Positions 39,736 to 50,553 of a stretch of DNA of 64,000 bases are shown here, piece after piece (positions within the stretch are counted from its first letter, which is position 1; each line of letters begins with the position of its first letter). A model generated the notes under the pieces. That model did not search any database. It saw nothing but the letters and a program-made list of their open reading frames with translations, and was not told the origin of the DNA. Source of the stretch: Gammaproteobacteria bacterium (GTDB lineage Bacteria > Pseudomonadota > Gammaproteobacteria > Burkholderiales > Gallionellaceae); contig JAHJNJ010000037.1 of assembly GCA_018820925.1 (NCBI GenBank), positions 1 to 64,000 on the forward strand, in the 5' to 3' direction. A program made the position numbers and the translations under genes.

Positions 39736-41484
39736 TCATACCACGTCGGAACGACGCATTGTCCCGCCCACAGCAGGAACACCGCCGCCAACACTGATCA
39801 CATATTGCAGTTCAATGGGGGGATCCAGTTTGAGCAACCGGTACAAATTGGAAAGATTGCGACGAAACAGATTGTCGAAAGAAGCGACACTTTGCGCCGA
39901 ATTGTAATCGCCAAACCACCAGAACCAGTCCGAGCCCTCGCAGTCGGCAAGCTGCTCGGTCGCCAGCTCCATTTCATCGGCACTCAGCCGCCCGCTCGCC
40001 AGGACGATGTCGTAACTGCGCTTGGCTTCGCACAACAGATCCCAACCGCGATTTTTATCCGGCGAACCGATCCAGGTACTGAATGTGCCATACACCCAAC
40101 TGCCCGCCACCAACTGCTGCAAATTACTCGCCGTCACGCGCGAGTCCGGATCGCCCAAACCCTGCACGCATTCATGAAAAGTGGTGGTGCGGATATCGGG
40201 ATGATCTTCCAGCTTGGCATACAGCTCGGACAGGAAATAATAGCCGTTGTAGGGAAAGTACTCCCAGGCGTTTTCACCATCCAGGATGACGGTGACTACC
40301 GGTTCGTCGTCACCCGGCGCATTTTGCAGAATCTCTTCCAGATGATGAACGAAATCGGCGGCTGCATCATCGCCTTTCCACTTCGCGTACTCGAAACCGA
40401 CTTTGTCCGACAAACGATCGTCACGGAAGAAACAGTAGATCGACTCACCCCCTGTCTCGACCAGATAAGGTTTGTACAAATAACCGGAACTGCCCGGCAG
40501 GGGGTTGTCGTTCATCTCACGGCGCAGGCTGTTGGCCAGAACGGCCTGCCCGGTCGCGGTCCATTCGCAACCATGCTCTGCCAGCAACTTCAAGGTTCCG
40601 CGCGATACTCCGCCTTCCGACGGCCACATCCCGAAAGGCCTGCTACCGAAGTTTTTCTCGTGATTCTCCATCGCCCTGGATAAATGGGCGTGGACACGCG
40701 ACATTCCGCCGGGATAATGCGACGTTTCCGGCAAGGACGCATTGGGTTCGCTTTCCCGTGCTGCGGCGAAATCCAGCAGCAGGGGGACGATGGGATGATT
40801 GTATGGCGTGGAAGATATTTCGACCTGCCCGGATTCTGCCAGCTTGCGATAGCGCGGCACGATACCTGCGATAACCTTGCCGATCAGCGCGAACAGCGCC
40901 TTGCGTTCTGCATACGTAAACTGGCTGCCCTTGGTCATCAGACGCGCCACCAACTCGCTGCTGCGCCGTATGCTTTCGCCCATCCACACCAGGTGATACC
41001 ACACCAGCAAATCGGCAAGATACTGGCCGGACAAATAAGTCACATTTTCGCGCCCGTGCCCCTCCACCATCTTCTGCAAGTCGTACAGATGCTGATAGGC
41101 GCGGTATGGCCGCAACATCTTCGCGTGTTCGCTCTTGAAGCAACTATCCAGGATATGCTGGCGCGCCTCGTCGTTCAATTTGTCCATCTCTTCGTAATCC
41201 AGCATCCTGAGCAGTGCATCGCGGATATTGCCGCTTTTGAACTGCTGTTCGTAGTCTTGCAACTGTTCGATCAGAATTGGCACGAAGTTCACCACCGCCC
41301 TGGCTTGCGGATGCTGTTCCAGGTGAAAAGCCATGTCGGTGTAATCCTTCATGGCGTGCAAATACGTCCACGGCAGCACATATTCGCCATGCAGGTATTC
41401 CCGGTAATCCGGTTGATGCATGTGCCAGCACAGAATCAGCTGCAGTTTCTTGCCGGCATTATGTGATGTATGGCTTTGCGGCAT
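39736..41484 (-). CDS. GH57 family glycoside hydrolase
   Basis: This 582-residue GH57 protein has HMHQP near the N-terminus (CWHMHQPDYREYL), the catalytic Glu in FGMWPSEGGVS and Asp in VTVILDGENAWEYF. It is a different subfamily from its neighbour, closer to alpha-amylase-like GH57 proteins annotated as DUF3536-related. It lies 26 bp after glgC and 17 bp before the other GH57 gene. The substrate is presumably an alpha-glucan. Confidence 0.87.
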   Translation of the reverse strand: MPQSHTSHNAGKKLQLILCWHMHQPDYREYLHGEYVLPWTYLHAMKDYTDMAFHLEQHPQARAVVNFVPILIEQLQDYEQQFKSGNIRDALLRMLDYEEMDKLNDEARQHILDSCFKSEHAKMLRPYRAYQHLYDLQKMVEGHGRENVTYLSGQYLADLLVWYHLVWMGESIRRSSELVARLMTKGSQFTYAERKALFALIGKVIAGIVPRYRKLAESGQVEISSTPYNHPIVPLLLDFAAARESEPNASLPETSHYPGGMSRVHAHLSRAMENHEKNFGSRPFGMWPSEGGVSRGTLKLLAEHGCEWTATGQAVLANSLRREMNDNPLPGSSGYLYKPYLVETGGESIYCFFRDDRLSDKVGFEYAKWKGDDAAADFVHHLEEILQNAPGDDEPVVTVILDGENAWEYFPYNGYYFLSELYAKLEDHPDIRTTTFHECVQGLGDPDSRVTASNLQQLVAGSWVYGTFSTWIGSPDKNRGWDLLCEAKRSYDIVLASGRLSADEMELATEQLADCEGSDWFWWFGDYNSAQSVASFDNLFRRNLSNLYRLLKLDPPIELQYVISVGGGVPAVGGTMRRSDVV

Positions 41485-41510
41485 GATGCTTCCCGTAAAA
41501 AATTTCTAAG

Positions 41511-42794
41511 TCATCTGATATGGTGAATTGACTGGCCCAGCATATCCGGTGTCACCAGCGTGACTCCGCCGGGGGACACGTGAAAACGATGCGCATCCTC
41601 TTCATGATTGATGCCGATCTGCATCCCGTCCGGAATTTCGCAGTTGTTATCGAGGATGACGCGGTCCAGTTTCACGCCCTCGCCGATGCGTGCGCCGGAC
41701 AGAATAACCGAGTCAACGATCTCGCTGCGTGCGCCCACGCGTATATCCGAGAACAACAAGGAGTGTTGCACCCTGGCGCCGCTGATAATGCAGCCGCCGG
41801 AAACCATGGAGTCGATCGCCACGCCGCGCCGGTCATCGTCGTTGAACACAAACTTGGCGGGCGGCAGTTGTTCCTGGTAGGTCCAGATCGGCCAGCTCTT
41901 GTCGTACAGATCGAGATCGGGCACCACGCTGACCATCTCCATGTTGGCCTCCCAATAGGCATCGACTGTTCCCACATCGCGCCAGTACGGATCGACACCT
42001 TCGCTCGTCCCCACGCAACTCTTCTCGAAGCGATGCGCGTAGACACGGTAGCGGTCGATCAGGTAAGGAATAAGGTCATGGCCGAAATCGTGGGATGACT
42101 TCTTGGTATCGGCGTCGCGAATCAGCTGCTCATACAAAAACCTGGCGTTAAAAATATAGATCCCCATGCTGGCCAGGGCACGCCCCGGCTTGTCCGGAAT
42201 CTCCGTCGGATCGGCCGGTTTCTCGCTGAATTTGAGGATGCGGTCTTTATCGTCCACCGTCATCACACCGTACGACGAAGCCTCCGCCACCGGGACTTCA
42301 ACGCAACCCACCGTCATATCGGCATCGCTGCTCACGTGATACGCCAGCATCTCGCCGTAGTCCATTTTGTAAATATGATCGCCGGCCAGGATCACGATGT
42401 ACTCCGGGTTATATCCGCGCAGGATGTCTATATTCTGGAACACCGCATCCGCCGTGCCGCGATACCATTCCTCCTGGATGCGCTGCTGGGCCGGAAGCAG
42501 GGCAACGAACTCGTTGAACTCGCCGCGCAGGAAACCCCAGCCCTTCTGTATATGCTCGATCAGCGTGTGCGCCTTGTACTGGGTCACCACGCCAATGCGG
42601 CGGATACCGGAATTGATGCAATTGGACAGGGGAAAATCGATGATGCGGAACTTGCCTCCGAATTGCACCGCCGGTTTGGCATTCCAATCCGTCAGGTTAT
42701 GCAAGCGACTGCCACGCCCTCCGGCCAACACCAAAGCCACGGTATTTTTGGTCAGTGCACTGATGAATCTTGGTGAACGCATTTCTTGAACCAT
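41511..42794 (-). CDS. glgC: Glucose-1-phosphate adenylyltransferase
   Basis: GlgC makes ADP-glucose from ATP and glucose-1-phosphate, the committed step of glycogen synthesis. The chosen ATG (42794, after GGGAGAGAACATC) gives 427 residues, the family size. Motifs: [29 protein letters not shown] and [12 protein letters not shown]; the C-terminus forms the beta-helix domain. The open frame runs further upstream into glgA, but that part is not GlgC-like. Confidence 0.96.
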   Translation of the reverse strand: MVQEMRSPRFISALTKNTVALVLAGGRGSRLHNLTDWNAKPAVQFGGKFRIIDFPLSNCINSGIRRIGVVTQYKAHTLIEHIQKGWGFLRGEFNEFVALLPAQQRIQEEWYRGTADAVFQNIDILRGYNPEYIVILAGDHIYKMDYGEMLAYHVSSDADMTVGCVEVPVAEASSYGVMTVDDKDRILKFSEKPADPTEIPDKPGRALASMGIYIFNARFLYEQLIRDADTKKSSHDFGHDLIPYLIDRYRVYAHRFEKSCVGTSEGVDPYWRDVGTVDAYWEANMEMVSVVPDLDLYDKSWPIWTYQEQLPPAKFVFNDDDRRGVAIDSMVSGGCIISGARVQHSLLFSDIRVGARSEIVDSVILSGARIGEGVKLDRVILDNNCEIPDGMQIGINHEEDAHRFHVSPGGVTLVTPDMLGQSIHHIR

Positions 42795-42834
42795 GATGTT
42801 CTCTCCCAATTTAAGCCGCTTCCCAACACCCTCT

Positions 42835-44265
42835 TTATATAATAGTTCTATACAGATCGAGATAACGCTGTGCGCTGCTGCGCCATCCGACATCGCGCTG
42901 CATGCCGTTGAGCTGGATACGCTGGAACTTCTTGTCGTTCCGGAAACTATCGATCGCACGCAAAACCGCCTTGTACAAGGCATTTGAGTCCGCCTCGTCG
43001 AACACGAACCCGGTACCGTTTGCCGCCTTGGCATCAATCACCGAATCCGCCAGCCCACCCGTCCTGCGCACCACCGGCGGCGTACCGTAGCGCATGCCGT
43101 ACAACTGGTTCAAGCCGCATGGTTCGAAACGCGACGGCATCAGGAATATGTCCGCGCCCGCCATGATCCGGTGCGACAGGCCCTCGTCGAATCGCACCGT
43201 CACCGAAACGCGTCCGGGGTAGCGTTGTGCCAGTTGCTGATAGCGCCTTTCCAGTTCGTGCTCTCCGCTGCCCAACAGGGCCAGTTGCGCGCCGCCGTCC
43301 AGCAGTTTCGGCAAACACTCGAGCAGCAAATCCAGGCCCTTCTGATAGGCAAGACGGCTGACCACCCCAAACAGGGGCGCTTGTGCATTGGCTTCAAGAC
43401 CCAGTGACTGCTGCAGGGCAAGTTTGCACTCCGCTTTGGGTGCAAGATCGTTGTTATCGTATTGTGCCGCCAGGTATTTGTCGGTTGCCGGATTCCATTC
43501 CTCTTCGTCGATGCCGTTGAGAATGCCGCTCACATCGCCGTTGCGCACAGTAAGCAGCCCCTGCATGCCGTAACCCATCTCGGTCGTTTGTATTTCATGC
43601 GCATAGGTCGGGCTCACCGTCACAATGCGGTCGGCGTAGTGCAATCCCGCTTTCAGGAATGACAGGTAACCGTGAAACTCCACACCGTGCATGTCGAAGC
43701 AGGATTGCGGCAGATCGAGCGGCACCAGCCAGTCGCTGTCGAAGTTGCCCTGAAAAGCGATGTTGTGGACCGTCATCACTGTTTTCGCATGTTTGCCCGG
43801 CGTCAATTGCAGGTACGCCGGGGCAAGGCCGGTCTGCCAGTCGTTGCAATGCACGATGTCCGCCTGCCACGCAATGGGAGATGCGGCACTGCCCAGCAGG
43901 GCGGCCACTTTGGACAACATGCCGAAACGCATGGCGTTATCCGGCCAGTCGCCGCCAAGCTCGTACTGGTACGGCCCCTCCACACGGCAGAAGTATTGCG
44001 GTGCATCCAGCACATATACCGGAACCCCGGTATGCGGCATCTTCGCGCTCAGCAGTCTGATTTCCGGTTGGCCCGGAAACACCGCAAAAGAAGCAACCGT
44101 GCGTTTGCTCTCCAATTTGTCCAGCACTTGGGTATACCCCGGAATCAACAGGCGCACATCCTGCTCCAGCGCCTGCAGCGCAGCGGGCAAAGCCCCGCTG
44201 ACATCGGCCAGACCGCCGGTCTTGATCAAAGGAAAAATTTCCGAGGTGACGAACAATATCTTCAT
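42835..44265 (-). CDS. glgA: Glycogen synthase (ADP-glucose)
   Basis: The 476-residue GT5 enzyme has the ADP-glucose site [13 protein letters not shown] near the N-terminus and the C-terminal [19 protein letters not shown]. The ATG at 44265 overlaps the pgi stop (ATGA). It extends alpha-1,4 chains from ADP-glucose supplied by the adjacent glgC product. Confidence 0.96.
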   Translation of the reverse strand: MKILFVTSEIFPLIKTGGLADVSGALPAALQALEQDVRLLIPGYTQVLDKLESKRTVASFAVFPGQPEIRLLSAKMPHTGVPVYVLDAPQYFCRVEGPYQYELGGDWPDNAMRFGMLSKVAALLGSAASPIAWQADIVHCNDWQTGLAPAYLQLTPGKHAKTVMTVHNIAFQGNFDSDWLVPLDLPQSCFDMHGVEFHGYLSFLKAGLHYADRIVTVSPTYAHEIQTTEMGYGMQGLLTVRNGDVSGILNGIDEEEWNPATDKYLAAQYDNNDLAPKAECKLALQQSLGLEANAQAPLFGVVSRLAYQKGLDLLLECLPKLLDGGAQLALLGSGEHELERRYQQLAQRYPGRVSVTVRFDEGLSHRIMAGADIFLMPSRFEPCGLNQLYGMRYGTPPVVRRTGGLADSVIDAKAANGTGFVFDEADSNALYKAVLRAIDSFRNDKKFQRIQLNGMQRDVGWRSSAQRYLDLYRTII

Positions 44266-45908
44266 TTGAGTGCTTTGTAGTGATGGATCAACCCGTTGGT
44301 GGAAGAATCGTGCGCGGAGATTTCCGCACCGTTGTGCAATTCGGCCTGGATGTGCGTGGCCAGCTGTTTGCCCAACTCCACTCCCCACTGATCGAAGGAG
44401 TTGATGTTCCAGACGACGCCCTGCACGAATATCTTATGCTCATACAGGGCAATCAGCCTGCCCAGCGTGCGCGGCGTCAGCTTCCGGAACAGGATGGAAT
44501 TGGTGGGTTTGTTGCCCACGAACACCTTGTGCGGCAGCAGCGACTCTATCTCTTTTGCATCCATGCCCGAGGCCTGCAGTTCCGCGCGCGCTTCGTCTGC
44601 GTCCTTGCCGCGCATCAGCGCCTCGGTCTGCGCAAAATAATTCGACAGCAGGATTTCGTGATGCTCGCCCAGCGGATAGTTGGTCTGCGCCGCCGCGATA
44701 AAATCCGCCGGAAACATCTGCGTGCCCTGGTGCAACAACTGGAAGTAGGCATGCTGGCCGTTGGTGCCGACACCGCCCCACAGGATAGGACCGGTCGCAT
44801 AATCCACGACATTGCCGTCGCGATCCACGCGCTTGCCGTTGCTCTCCATGTCGGCCTGCTGGAAATAGGGCACGAAATGTTCCAGTGCCTGATCGTAGGG
44901 CAGCAGCGCCTGCTTTGTGCTGTGGTGGAAGTTGTTGTACCACACCCCAAGCAGCGCCATGACCACCGGCATGTTCTGCTCCAGCGGTGCCGAGCGGAAA
45001 TGCCTGTCCATTTCGTAGCCGCCGCGCAACAGCTCTTCGAAGTTGTCCATGCCCACTGCCAGCGCGATGGACAGCCCGATGGCCGACCACAGCGAATACC
45101 GTCCGCCGACCCAGTCGGAAAATTCGAACATGTTTTCCGCATCGATGCCGAACGCCGTGACTTTTTTGGCATTGGTGGAAAGCGCAACGAAATGCCGGGC
45201 GATGTGCCCGGTATCGATCGCCCTGCGCAGGAACCAGTCGCGCGCCGAGTGCGCATTCATCAGGGTTTCCTGCGTGGTGAAAGTCTTTGAAGCGACGATG
45301 AACAGCGTCGTCTCGGGATCGAGCTGTTCCAGTTTTTCCAGCAGATCCGTGCCGTCGACATTGGAGACGAAATGCAACTTCACCCGGCCGTTGTACGAGT
45401 GCAACGCCCGGCACACCATCATCGGACCCAGGAACGAACCGCCGATACCGATGTTCACCACGTCGGAAATGGCCTTGCCGGAATAGCCGCGCCATTCTCC
45501 GCTGCGCACGCGCTCGCTGAAACTGCGCATTTTGCCCATCACATGGCGCACCCCCGGCAGCACATCCTGGCCGTCGAGCAGGACGGGCGGATGCCCGGGA
45601 TCGATGGCCGCGCGCAATGCGGTATGCAGTACGGCCCGGCGCTCGGTGGAATTGATCTTTTCGCCGCCGAACATCCGGTCGCGCCAGGTTTCGACCCGAA
45701 CATGGCGCGCCAGTGCGAACAGCAGCCCCATCGTTTCCCGGGTAACCATGTTCTTGGAATAATCCAGCAATAGATCGTCCAGGTGCAGAGAGAAGCGCTC
45801 GAACCGGTTCGGGTCATCGGCAAACAGGCGGCGCATCGAAACTTGCCTGTTCGCGGCGTAATGGGCAAGCAGATCCTGCCACGCTTTCGATTGTGTCAAT
45901 GCAGACAT
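44262..45908 (-). CDS. pgi: Glucose-6-phosphate isomerase
   Basis: The start at [11 protein letters not shown] (after AAGGGGAAACG) gives 548 residues, the normal length. It interconverts fructose-6-P and glucose-6-P. Motifs are [26 protein letters not shown] and the C-terminal [16 protein letters not shown]. It lies inside the glycogen operon, which suggests carbon is routed from gluconeogenesis into storage. glgB ends 17 bp upstream. Confidence 0.96.
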   Translation of the reverse strand: MSALTQSKAWQDLLAHYAANRQVSMRRLFADDPNRFERFSLHLDDLLLDYSKNMVTRETMGLLFALARHVRVETWRDRMFGGEKINSTERRAVLHTALRAAIDPGHPPVLLDGQDVLPGVRHVMGKMRSFSERVRSGEWRGYSGKAISDVVNIGIGGSFLGPMMVCRALHSYNGRVKLHFVSNVDGTDLLEKLEQLDPETTLFIVASKTFTTQETLMNAHSARDWFLRRAIDTGHIARHFVALSTNAKKVTAFGIDAENMFEFSDWVGGRYSLWSAIGLSIALAVGMDNFEELLRGGYEMDRHFRSAPLEQNMPVVMALLGVWYNNFHHSTKQALLPYDQALEHFVPYFQQADMESNGKRVDRDGNVVDYATGPILWGGVGTNGQHAYFQLLHQGTQMFPADFIAAAQTNYPLGEHHEILLSNYFAQTEALMRGKDADEARAELQASGMDAKEIESLLPHKVFVGNKPTNSILFRKLTPRTLGRLIALYEHKIFVQGVVWNINSFDQWGVELGKQLATHIQAELHNGAEISAHDSSTNGLIHHYKALK

Positions 45909-45925
45909 CGTTTCCCCTTGTGCGC

Positions 45926-48097
45926 TCAACCAATCCTTTGCAATACGATCCCTGCCAGCGGCGGTAAAGTGAGCTCCAACGATTGCATCTCGCCGTTCCA
46001 TCCGATATCCGAGGTATCCAGCCCCAGTCCGTTACCCATGTTCGACCCGCCATAATAGTGCGAGTCGCTGTTGAATATCTCGCGGTAGCAGCCTTTGTGA
46101 CGCACGCCGACACGAAAGTTCGTACGCGGCATCGGTGTGAAGTTAAGCAACACCAACACATAAGAACCGTCGCGTGCAAAACGGCGATAACTCAATACCG
46201 ACTGATCGGCATTGTTGCAGTCTATCCATTCGAAACCTTCATGGGAAAAATCCAGCTCATGCAGGGCGGGCACGGCAGCATACAGGCGATTCAGGTCGCG
46301 CAAGGCGGACTGCACCCCGCTGTGCTGGGCGCGACCGAGCAGATTCCAGTCCAGTTCCGAACCAACCTTCCATTCGTATCCCTGCGCGAATTCGTTGCCC
46401 ATGAAATTGAGCTTCTTGCCCGGATACGTCAACTGATAGGTAAATAGCAAACGCAGGTTGGCGAACTTCTGCCAGGCGTCCCCGGGCATCTTGTCGAGCA
46501 GCGACTTCTTCCCATGCACCACTTCGTCATGCGAGAACGGCAACAAGAAATTTTCGGTATAGCTGTAAAGCTGCCCGAACGTGAGCATGTTGTGGTGATA
46601 GCGCCGGTATATCGGATCATGCTCGATGTAACTGAGCGTGTCGTTCATCCAGCCCATGTTCCATTTCATGGAGAATCCCAGGCCGCCCAGATAGGTCGGG
46701 CGCGAAACCATGGGCCACGAAGTCGATTCCTCGGCCAGCGTCAAGGTGCCGGGGAATCGCTCGTTCGTCATCACATTCAGTTCGCGAAAGAAATCGATCG
46801 CCTCGATGTTTTCGCGTCCGCCGTATTTGTTCGGCAGCCATTGCCCCGGTTCGCGCGAATAATCGTTGTACAACATGGAGGCCACCGCATCCACGCGCAA
46901 CCCGTCGATATGAAACTCGCTCAACCAGTAGTGCGCGTTGGCCAGCAGGAAATTGCGCACTTCGTTGCGGCCGTAATTGAAAATCAGCGTACCCCAATCC
47001 TGGTGCTCGCCCAGCCGTGGATCCTCGTGCTCGTACAGCGCCGTACCGTCGAAACGTGCCAGCGCCCAACTATCTTTCGGGAAATGCCCGGGTACCCAAT
47101 CGAGGATCACGCCGATACCGACGATATGGCAGGCATCGACAAAATACCGGAAATCGTCCGGTGTGCCGAAACGGCTGGTCACACCGAAATAGCCGGTCGT
47201 CTGATACCCCCACGATTCATCCAGCGGATGCTCGCTGACCGGCATCAACTCGATATGCGTGAACCCCATATCCTGCACATACGGAACAAGATTGTCGGCC
47301 AGTTCGCGGAAATTGTAGAAGCGCCCATCCCAGTGGCGCTTCCAAGAACCGGCATGTACCTCGTAAACGTTCAAAGGTTGATGCAGCCAATCGCGGCCGG
47401 CACGCTGCTCCTGCCATGCGGCATCGCGCCACTGGTATCCGTCCAGTTCGACCACCCTGGCCGCCGTGCCCGGACGCATTTCAAACCTCAAGCCGTAAGG
47501 ATCTGTCTTGACGAAGACCTCGCCCGAGTAGCGATTGCGTATCTCGAATTTGTAAAACTCGCCCAGGCCGATGTCGGGCACGAACATCTCCCACACGCCG
47601 GTACTGCCCAGCGCGCGCATCGGGCAGATGCGCCCGTCCCAGCCGTTGAAATCCCCCACCACGCTGACGCGCTCCGCATTCGGCGCCCACACCGCAAAGC
47701 GCACACCCCACACCCCGTTGCACTCCATGTGATGCGAACCGAGCATGCGGTAGGCCTGCTCCAGACGTCCTTCCGAAAACAGATAGAGATCATGGTCGCT
47801 GATGCTGCTGCCAAATGAATAGGCATCATGCACTTCGATAACATGGCTGTAAAAATTCAGTTTCAGGCGGCACGGGACAGGCGGCGCCTGTTTGCCCTGC
47901 CAGCAATAAAAGCCGCTGGATTGTTCGCGATCAAGGGGTTGCCAATCATCACCGTCATGCACCGATATTTCCGTTGCATGAGGTTGAAAAACCCGCAGAA
48001 CCCAACCGGATTTGTTCTGATGTAACCCCAGATATGAAAAAGGGTCATGATGACGCGCTTCCAGAATGGAGCGCTTGTTCTGTGCGTCGCTTGGCAT
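45926..48097 (-). CDS. glgB: 1,4-alpha-glucan branching enzyme
   Basis: The 723-residue GH13 enzyme makes alpha-1,6 branches. An N-terminal extra beta domain and a CBM48 domain precede the barrel, with the nucleophile Asp in [10 protein letters not shown] and the acid Glu in [10 protein letters not shown]. The ATG after CAGGAGCCAAACG is chosen over the open frame seven codons longer. It is the first gene of the glycogen operon. Confidence 0.96.
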   Translation of the reverse strand: MPSDAQNKRSILEARHHDPFSYLGLHQNKSGWVLRVFQPHATEISVHDGDDWQPLDREQSSGFYCWQGKQAPPVPCRLKLNFYSHVIEVHDAYSFGSSISDHDLYLFSEGRLEQAYRMLGSHHMECNGVWGVRFAVWAPNAERVSVVGDFNGWDGRICPMRALGSTGVWEMFVPDIGLGEFYKFEIRNRYSGEVFVKTDPYGLRFEMRPGTAARVVELDGYQWRDAAWQEQRAGRDWLHQPLNVYEVHAGSWKRHWDGRFYNFRELADNLVPYVQDMGFTHIELMPVSEHPLDESWGYQTTGYFGVTSRFGTPDDFRYFVDACHIVGIGVILDWVPGHFPKDSWALARFDGTALYEHEDPRLGEHQDWGTLIFNYGRNEVRNFLLANAHYWLSEFHIDGLRVDAVASMLYNDYSREPGQWLPNKYGGRENIEAIDFFRELNVMTNERFPGTLTLAEESTSWPMVSRPTYLGGLGFSMKWNMGWMNDTLSYIEHDPIYRRYHHNMLTFGQLYSYTENFLLPFSHDEVVHGKKSLLDKMPGDAWQKFANLRLLFTYQLTYPGKKLNFMGNEFAQGYEWKVGSELDWNLLGRAQHSGVQSALRDLNRLYAAVPALHELDFSHEGFEWIDCNNADQSVLSYRRFARDGSYVLVLLNFTPMPRTNFRVGVRHKGCYREIFNSDSHYYGGSNMGNGLGLDTSDIGWNGEMQSLELTLPPLAGIVLQRIG

Positions 48098-48217
48098 CGT
48101 TTGGCTCCTGAGTTGCAATATAGCTGTTTAGGATGGACGGAGCAATTCAAAACGGAAAGATTAACATGCATGTAACAGGAAAAACATTACAAAGGGAAGG
48201 CTATTGCCGTCTGAGGC

Positions 48218-48303
48218 TGGTGCGGAAGACAGGACTCGAACCTGCACACCTTGCGGCGCTGGAACCTAAATCCAGTGCGTCTACCAATTCCGCCACTTCC
48301 GCA
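48218..48303 (-). tRNA. tRNA-Leu (TAG)
   Basis: This 86-nt tRNA with a long variable arm starts TGCGGAAGTGGCGGAAT. The anticodon loop TTTAGGT gives TAG. The T-loop is GGTTCGAGTCC and CCA is encoded. Confidence 0.96.
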
Positions 48304-48335
48304 CGTGAGGGGCGCGCATTATAACCGAGCGGTTT

Positions 48336-49331
48336 CTAGTTCGGCGCGAATTCCACCACGGAGCGTCCGTGCGAGGTGTTTGCGATCAGCTTCGCGCACA
48401 CTTCCGGCAAATCGGCCAACGCGATGCGATGGGCGATCTGGTCATATCTTTCGAGGTGCAGGTCGCCGGCCAGGCGCTGCCACATCTGTTTGCGCAGCGG
48501 CATCTGGGTTGCGGCGGAATCCACACCGAGCAATTTTATGCCGCGCAGGATGAAGGGAAAAATGGAAGTATGCAGTTCCAGCCCGCCCGCATTACCGTAA
48601 CTGGCAATCGCGCCGTTCTGTTGCATGGACTTGGTCAGCCAGGCCAGCGTGTCGCCCCCAACTGAATCCAGCGCGCCCGCCCATTGCGCTCTTTCCATGG
48701 GACGCTTGCTGGCCCAATCGATGTCACTGCGCAACAGGATTTCACTCGCGCCGAGCGAACGCAGGTATTCCTGCTCACCGGCCTTGCTGGTCATGGCGAC
48801 GACCTGATAACCGAGTTGCGACAGCATGCGGATCGCAAGACTGCTCACGCCGCCGGTGGCGCCGGTGACCACAACCTTGCCTTTTTCCGGCGTCAATTCG
48901 TTCTGCTCCAGGCGATGAATGGCCAGCGCGGCAGTAAAGCCGGCTGTACCCAATGCCATCGCATCGAACAGGGACAGGTTCACCGGTAGCGGTACCACCC
49001 AATCGGCGGGCACGCGCACGTATTCGGCAAAGCCGCCGTCGTGCGCCACACCCATTTCATAACCAGTCACCAGCACCTGGTCACCGGCCTTGAAGCGCGC
49101 ATCCTGTGAAGATTCGACTACGCCGGAAACATCCACGCCGCCGACACAGGGAAAACGCCGCACCACCTTGCCCGCACCGGTCGCGGCCAGCGCATCCTTG
49201 TAATTGACGCCGGAGTAATGTGTACGGATGACCACTGTGCCCGGATCAAGATCGTCAAGCGTCAGCTCGACGAGGCGCCCGGCGGATTTGCCGTTTTCTT
49301 CGAAAATGCGGTAAGCGTTGAATTTCTGCAT
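48336..49331 (-). CDS. AcuI/YhdH-type NADPH-dependent quinone or acrylyl-CoA reductase
   Basis: From MQKFNAYRIF the protein has 331 residues, the YhdH/AcuI length. This is a zinc-free medium-chain dehydrogenase, with the NADPH site VVTGATGGVSSLAIRML and the family segment YSGVNYKDALAATG. AcuI reduces acrylyl-CoA to propionyl-CoA; many relatives are annotated only as quinone oxidoreductases. The stop codon of sucB lies one base before its ATG, so it is the last gene of the sdh-suc operon, where lpd is often found. Confidence 0.85.
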   Translation of the reverse strand: MQKFNAYRIFEENGKSAGRLVELTLDDLDPGTVVIRTHYSGVNYKDALAATGAGKVVRRFPCVGGVDVSGVVESSQDARFKAGDQVLVTGYEMGVAHDGGFAEYVRVPADWVVPLPVNLSLFDAMALGTAGFTAALAIHRLEQNELTPEKGKVVVTGATGGVSSLAIRMLSQLGYQVVAMTSKAGEQEYLRSLGASEILLRSDIDWASKRPMERAQWAGALDSVGGDTLAWLTKSMQQNGAIASYGNAGGLELHTSIFPFILRGIKLLGVDSAATQMPLRKQMWQRLAGDLHLERYDQIAHRIALADLPEVCAKLIANTSHGRSVVEFAPN

Positions 49332-49332
49332 T

Positions 49333-50553
49333 TTACAGATCCAGCAACACGCGCCCGGGGAATTCCAGCGCCTCCTTGATGGCAACCAGGAACTGCACGG
49401 CTTCGCGGCCATCGATGATGCGGTGGTCGTAGGACAGCGCGAGGTAGTTCATGGGGCGGATGACCACCTGGCCGTTTTCCGCCACGGGCCGGTCCTTGGT
49501 GGCGTGGATGCCGAGGATGGCGCTCTGCGGCGGATTGATGATGGGCGTGGATAGCATGGAACCGAACACGCCACCGTTGGTAATGGAAAAAGTCCCGCCG
49601 CTCAGCTCTTCCATGGTGAGCTTGCCTTCCTTGGCGCGCGCGGCGAAATCGGCAATGCGCTTTTCGATGTCGGCCAATGAGAGCTGGTCCGCATCGCGCA
49701 AAATGGGCACCACCAGACCGCGTTCGCTGCCGATGGCCATGCCGATGTCGAAATAGCCGTGGTAGATGATGTCGGTACCGTCCACCGAGGCGTTGACGAT
49801 GGGGAATTTCTGCAGGGCCATCACCGCCGCCTTGACGAAGAAGGAGGAGAAGCCGAGCTTTACGCCGTGTTTCTTCTCGAACGCATCCTTGTATTTGTTG
49901 CGCAGCTCAATCACCGGCTGCATGTTCACTTCGTTGAAGGTGGTGAGGATGGCGGCGTTGGCCTGCGATTGCAGCAGACGCTCGGCGATGCGCTGGCGAA
50001 TGCGCGTCATGGGCACGCGCTGCTCGGGCCTGTCGCCCGTTGGCACAGCAACCGGCGTGACAGAATTCAACGAGGTCGCTTGCTGCACCGCACCCAGTAC
50101 ATCCTCTTTGGTGACCAAGCCTTTTTTTCCGCTGCCCGGTACGCTGGCGGCATCGACATCATGCGCATGTGCCAGCTTGCGCGCCGAAGGTGAGACTGCG
50201 GCGGGCTGCGCAGACGGTTTGGCTGCTGCTGGCGCAGGCGCAGGCGGTACAACAGCTGCTTTAGCCGCAGCAGGTGCAGCAGGTGGGGCTGCGGCGGCCA
50301 CTGTGGCAACTCCCTCGGTATCGATCTGCGCAATGACTTCCTCGCTGGCGACTTTCGTACCATCCGCCTTGATGATCTTGACCAGCACGCCGCTTTTGAT
50401 GGCGGGCAGTTCCAGTACCACCTTGTCGGTTTCGATGTCGATCAGACTCTCGCCCTCGTTTACCGCTTCGCCGACTTTTTTATGCCATGTCAGCAGCGAT
50501 GCTTCGGAAACCGATTCGGAGAGTTGCGGTACTTTGACTTCTACGATGCTCAT
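49333..50553 (-). CDS. sucB: 2-oxoglutarate dehydrogenase E2, dihydrolipoyl succinyltransferase
   Basis: The 406-residue E2 subunit has an N-terminal lipoyl domain (lysine in [12 protein letters not shown]), an Ala/Pro linker, an E3-binding domain (about 105-145) and a catalytic domain ending with [16 protein letters not shown] (His and Asp). The ATG overlaps the sucA stop (ATGA). A longer open frame upstream lies inside sucA and is not E2-like. Confidence 0.96.
   Translation of the reverse strand: MSIVEVKVPQLSESVSEASLLTWHKKVGEAVNEGESLIDIETDKVVLELPAIKSGVLVKIIKADGTKVASEEVIAQIDTEGVATVAAAAPPAAPAAAKAAVVPPAPAPAAAKPSAQPAAVSPSARKLAHAHDVDAASVPGSGKKGLVTKEDVLGAVQQATSLNSVTPVAVPTGDRPEQRVPMTRIRQRIAERLLQSQANAAILTTFNEVNMQPVIELRNKYKDAFEKKHGVKLGFSSFFVKAAVMALQKFPIVNASVDGTDIIYHGYFDIGMAIGSERGLVVPILRDADQLSLADIEKRIADFAARAKEGKLTMEELSGGTFSITNGGVFGSMLSTPIINPPQSAILGIHATKDRPVAENGQVVIRPMNYLALSYDHRIIDGREAVQFLVAIKEALEFPGRVLLDL

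Noticed and set aside
42795-43037. Longer glgC start inside glgA
   Set aside because: The extra residues are Ser/Arg/Cys-rich and not GlgC-like; a good ribosome site precedes the ATG at 42794.
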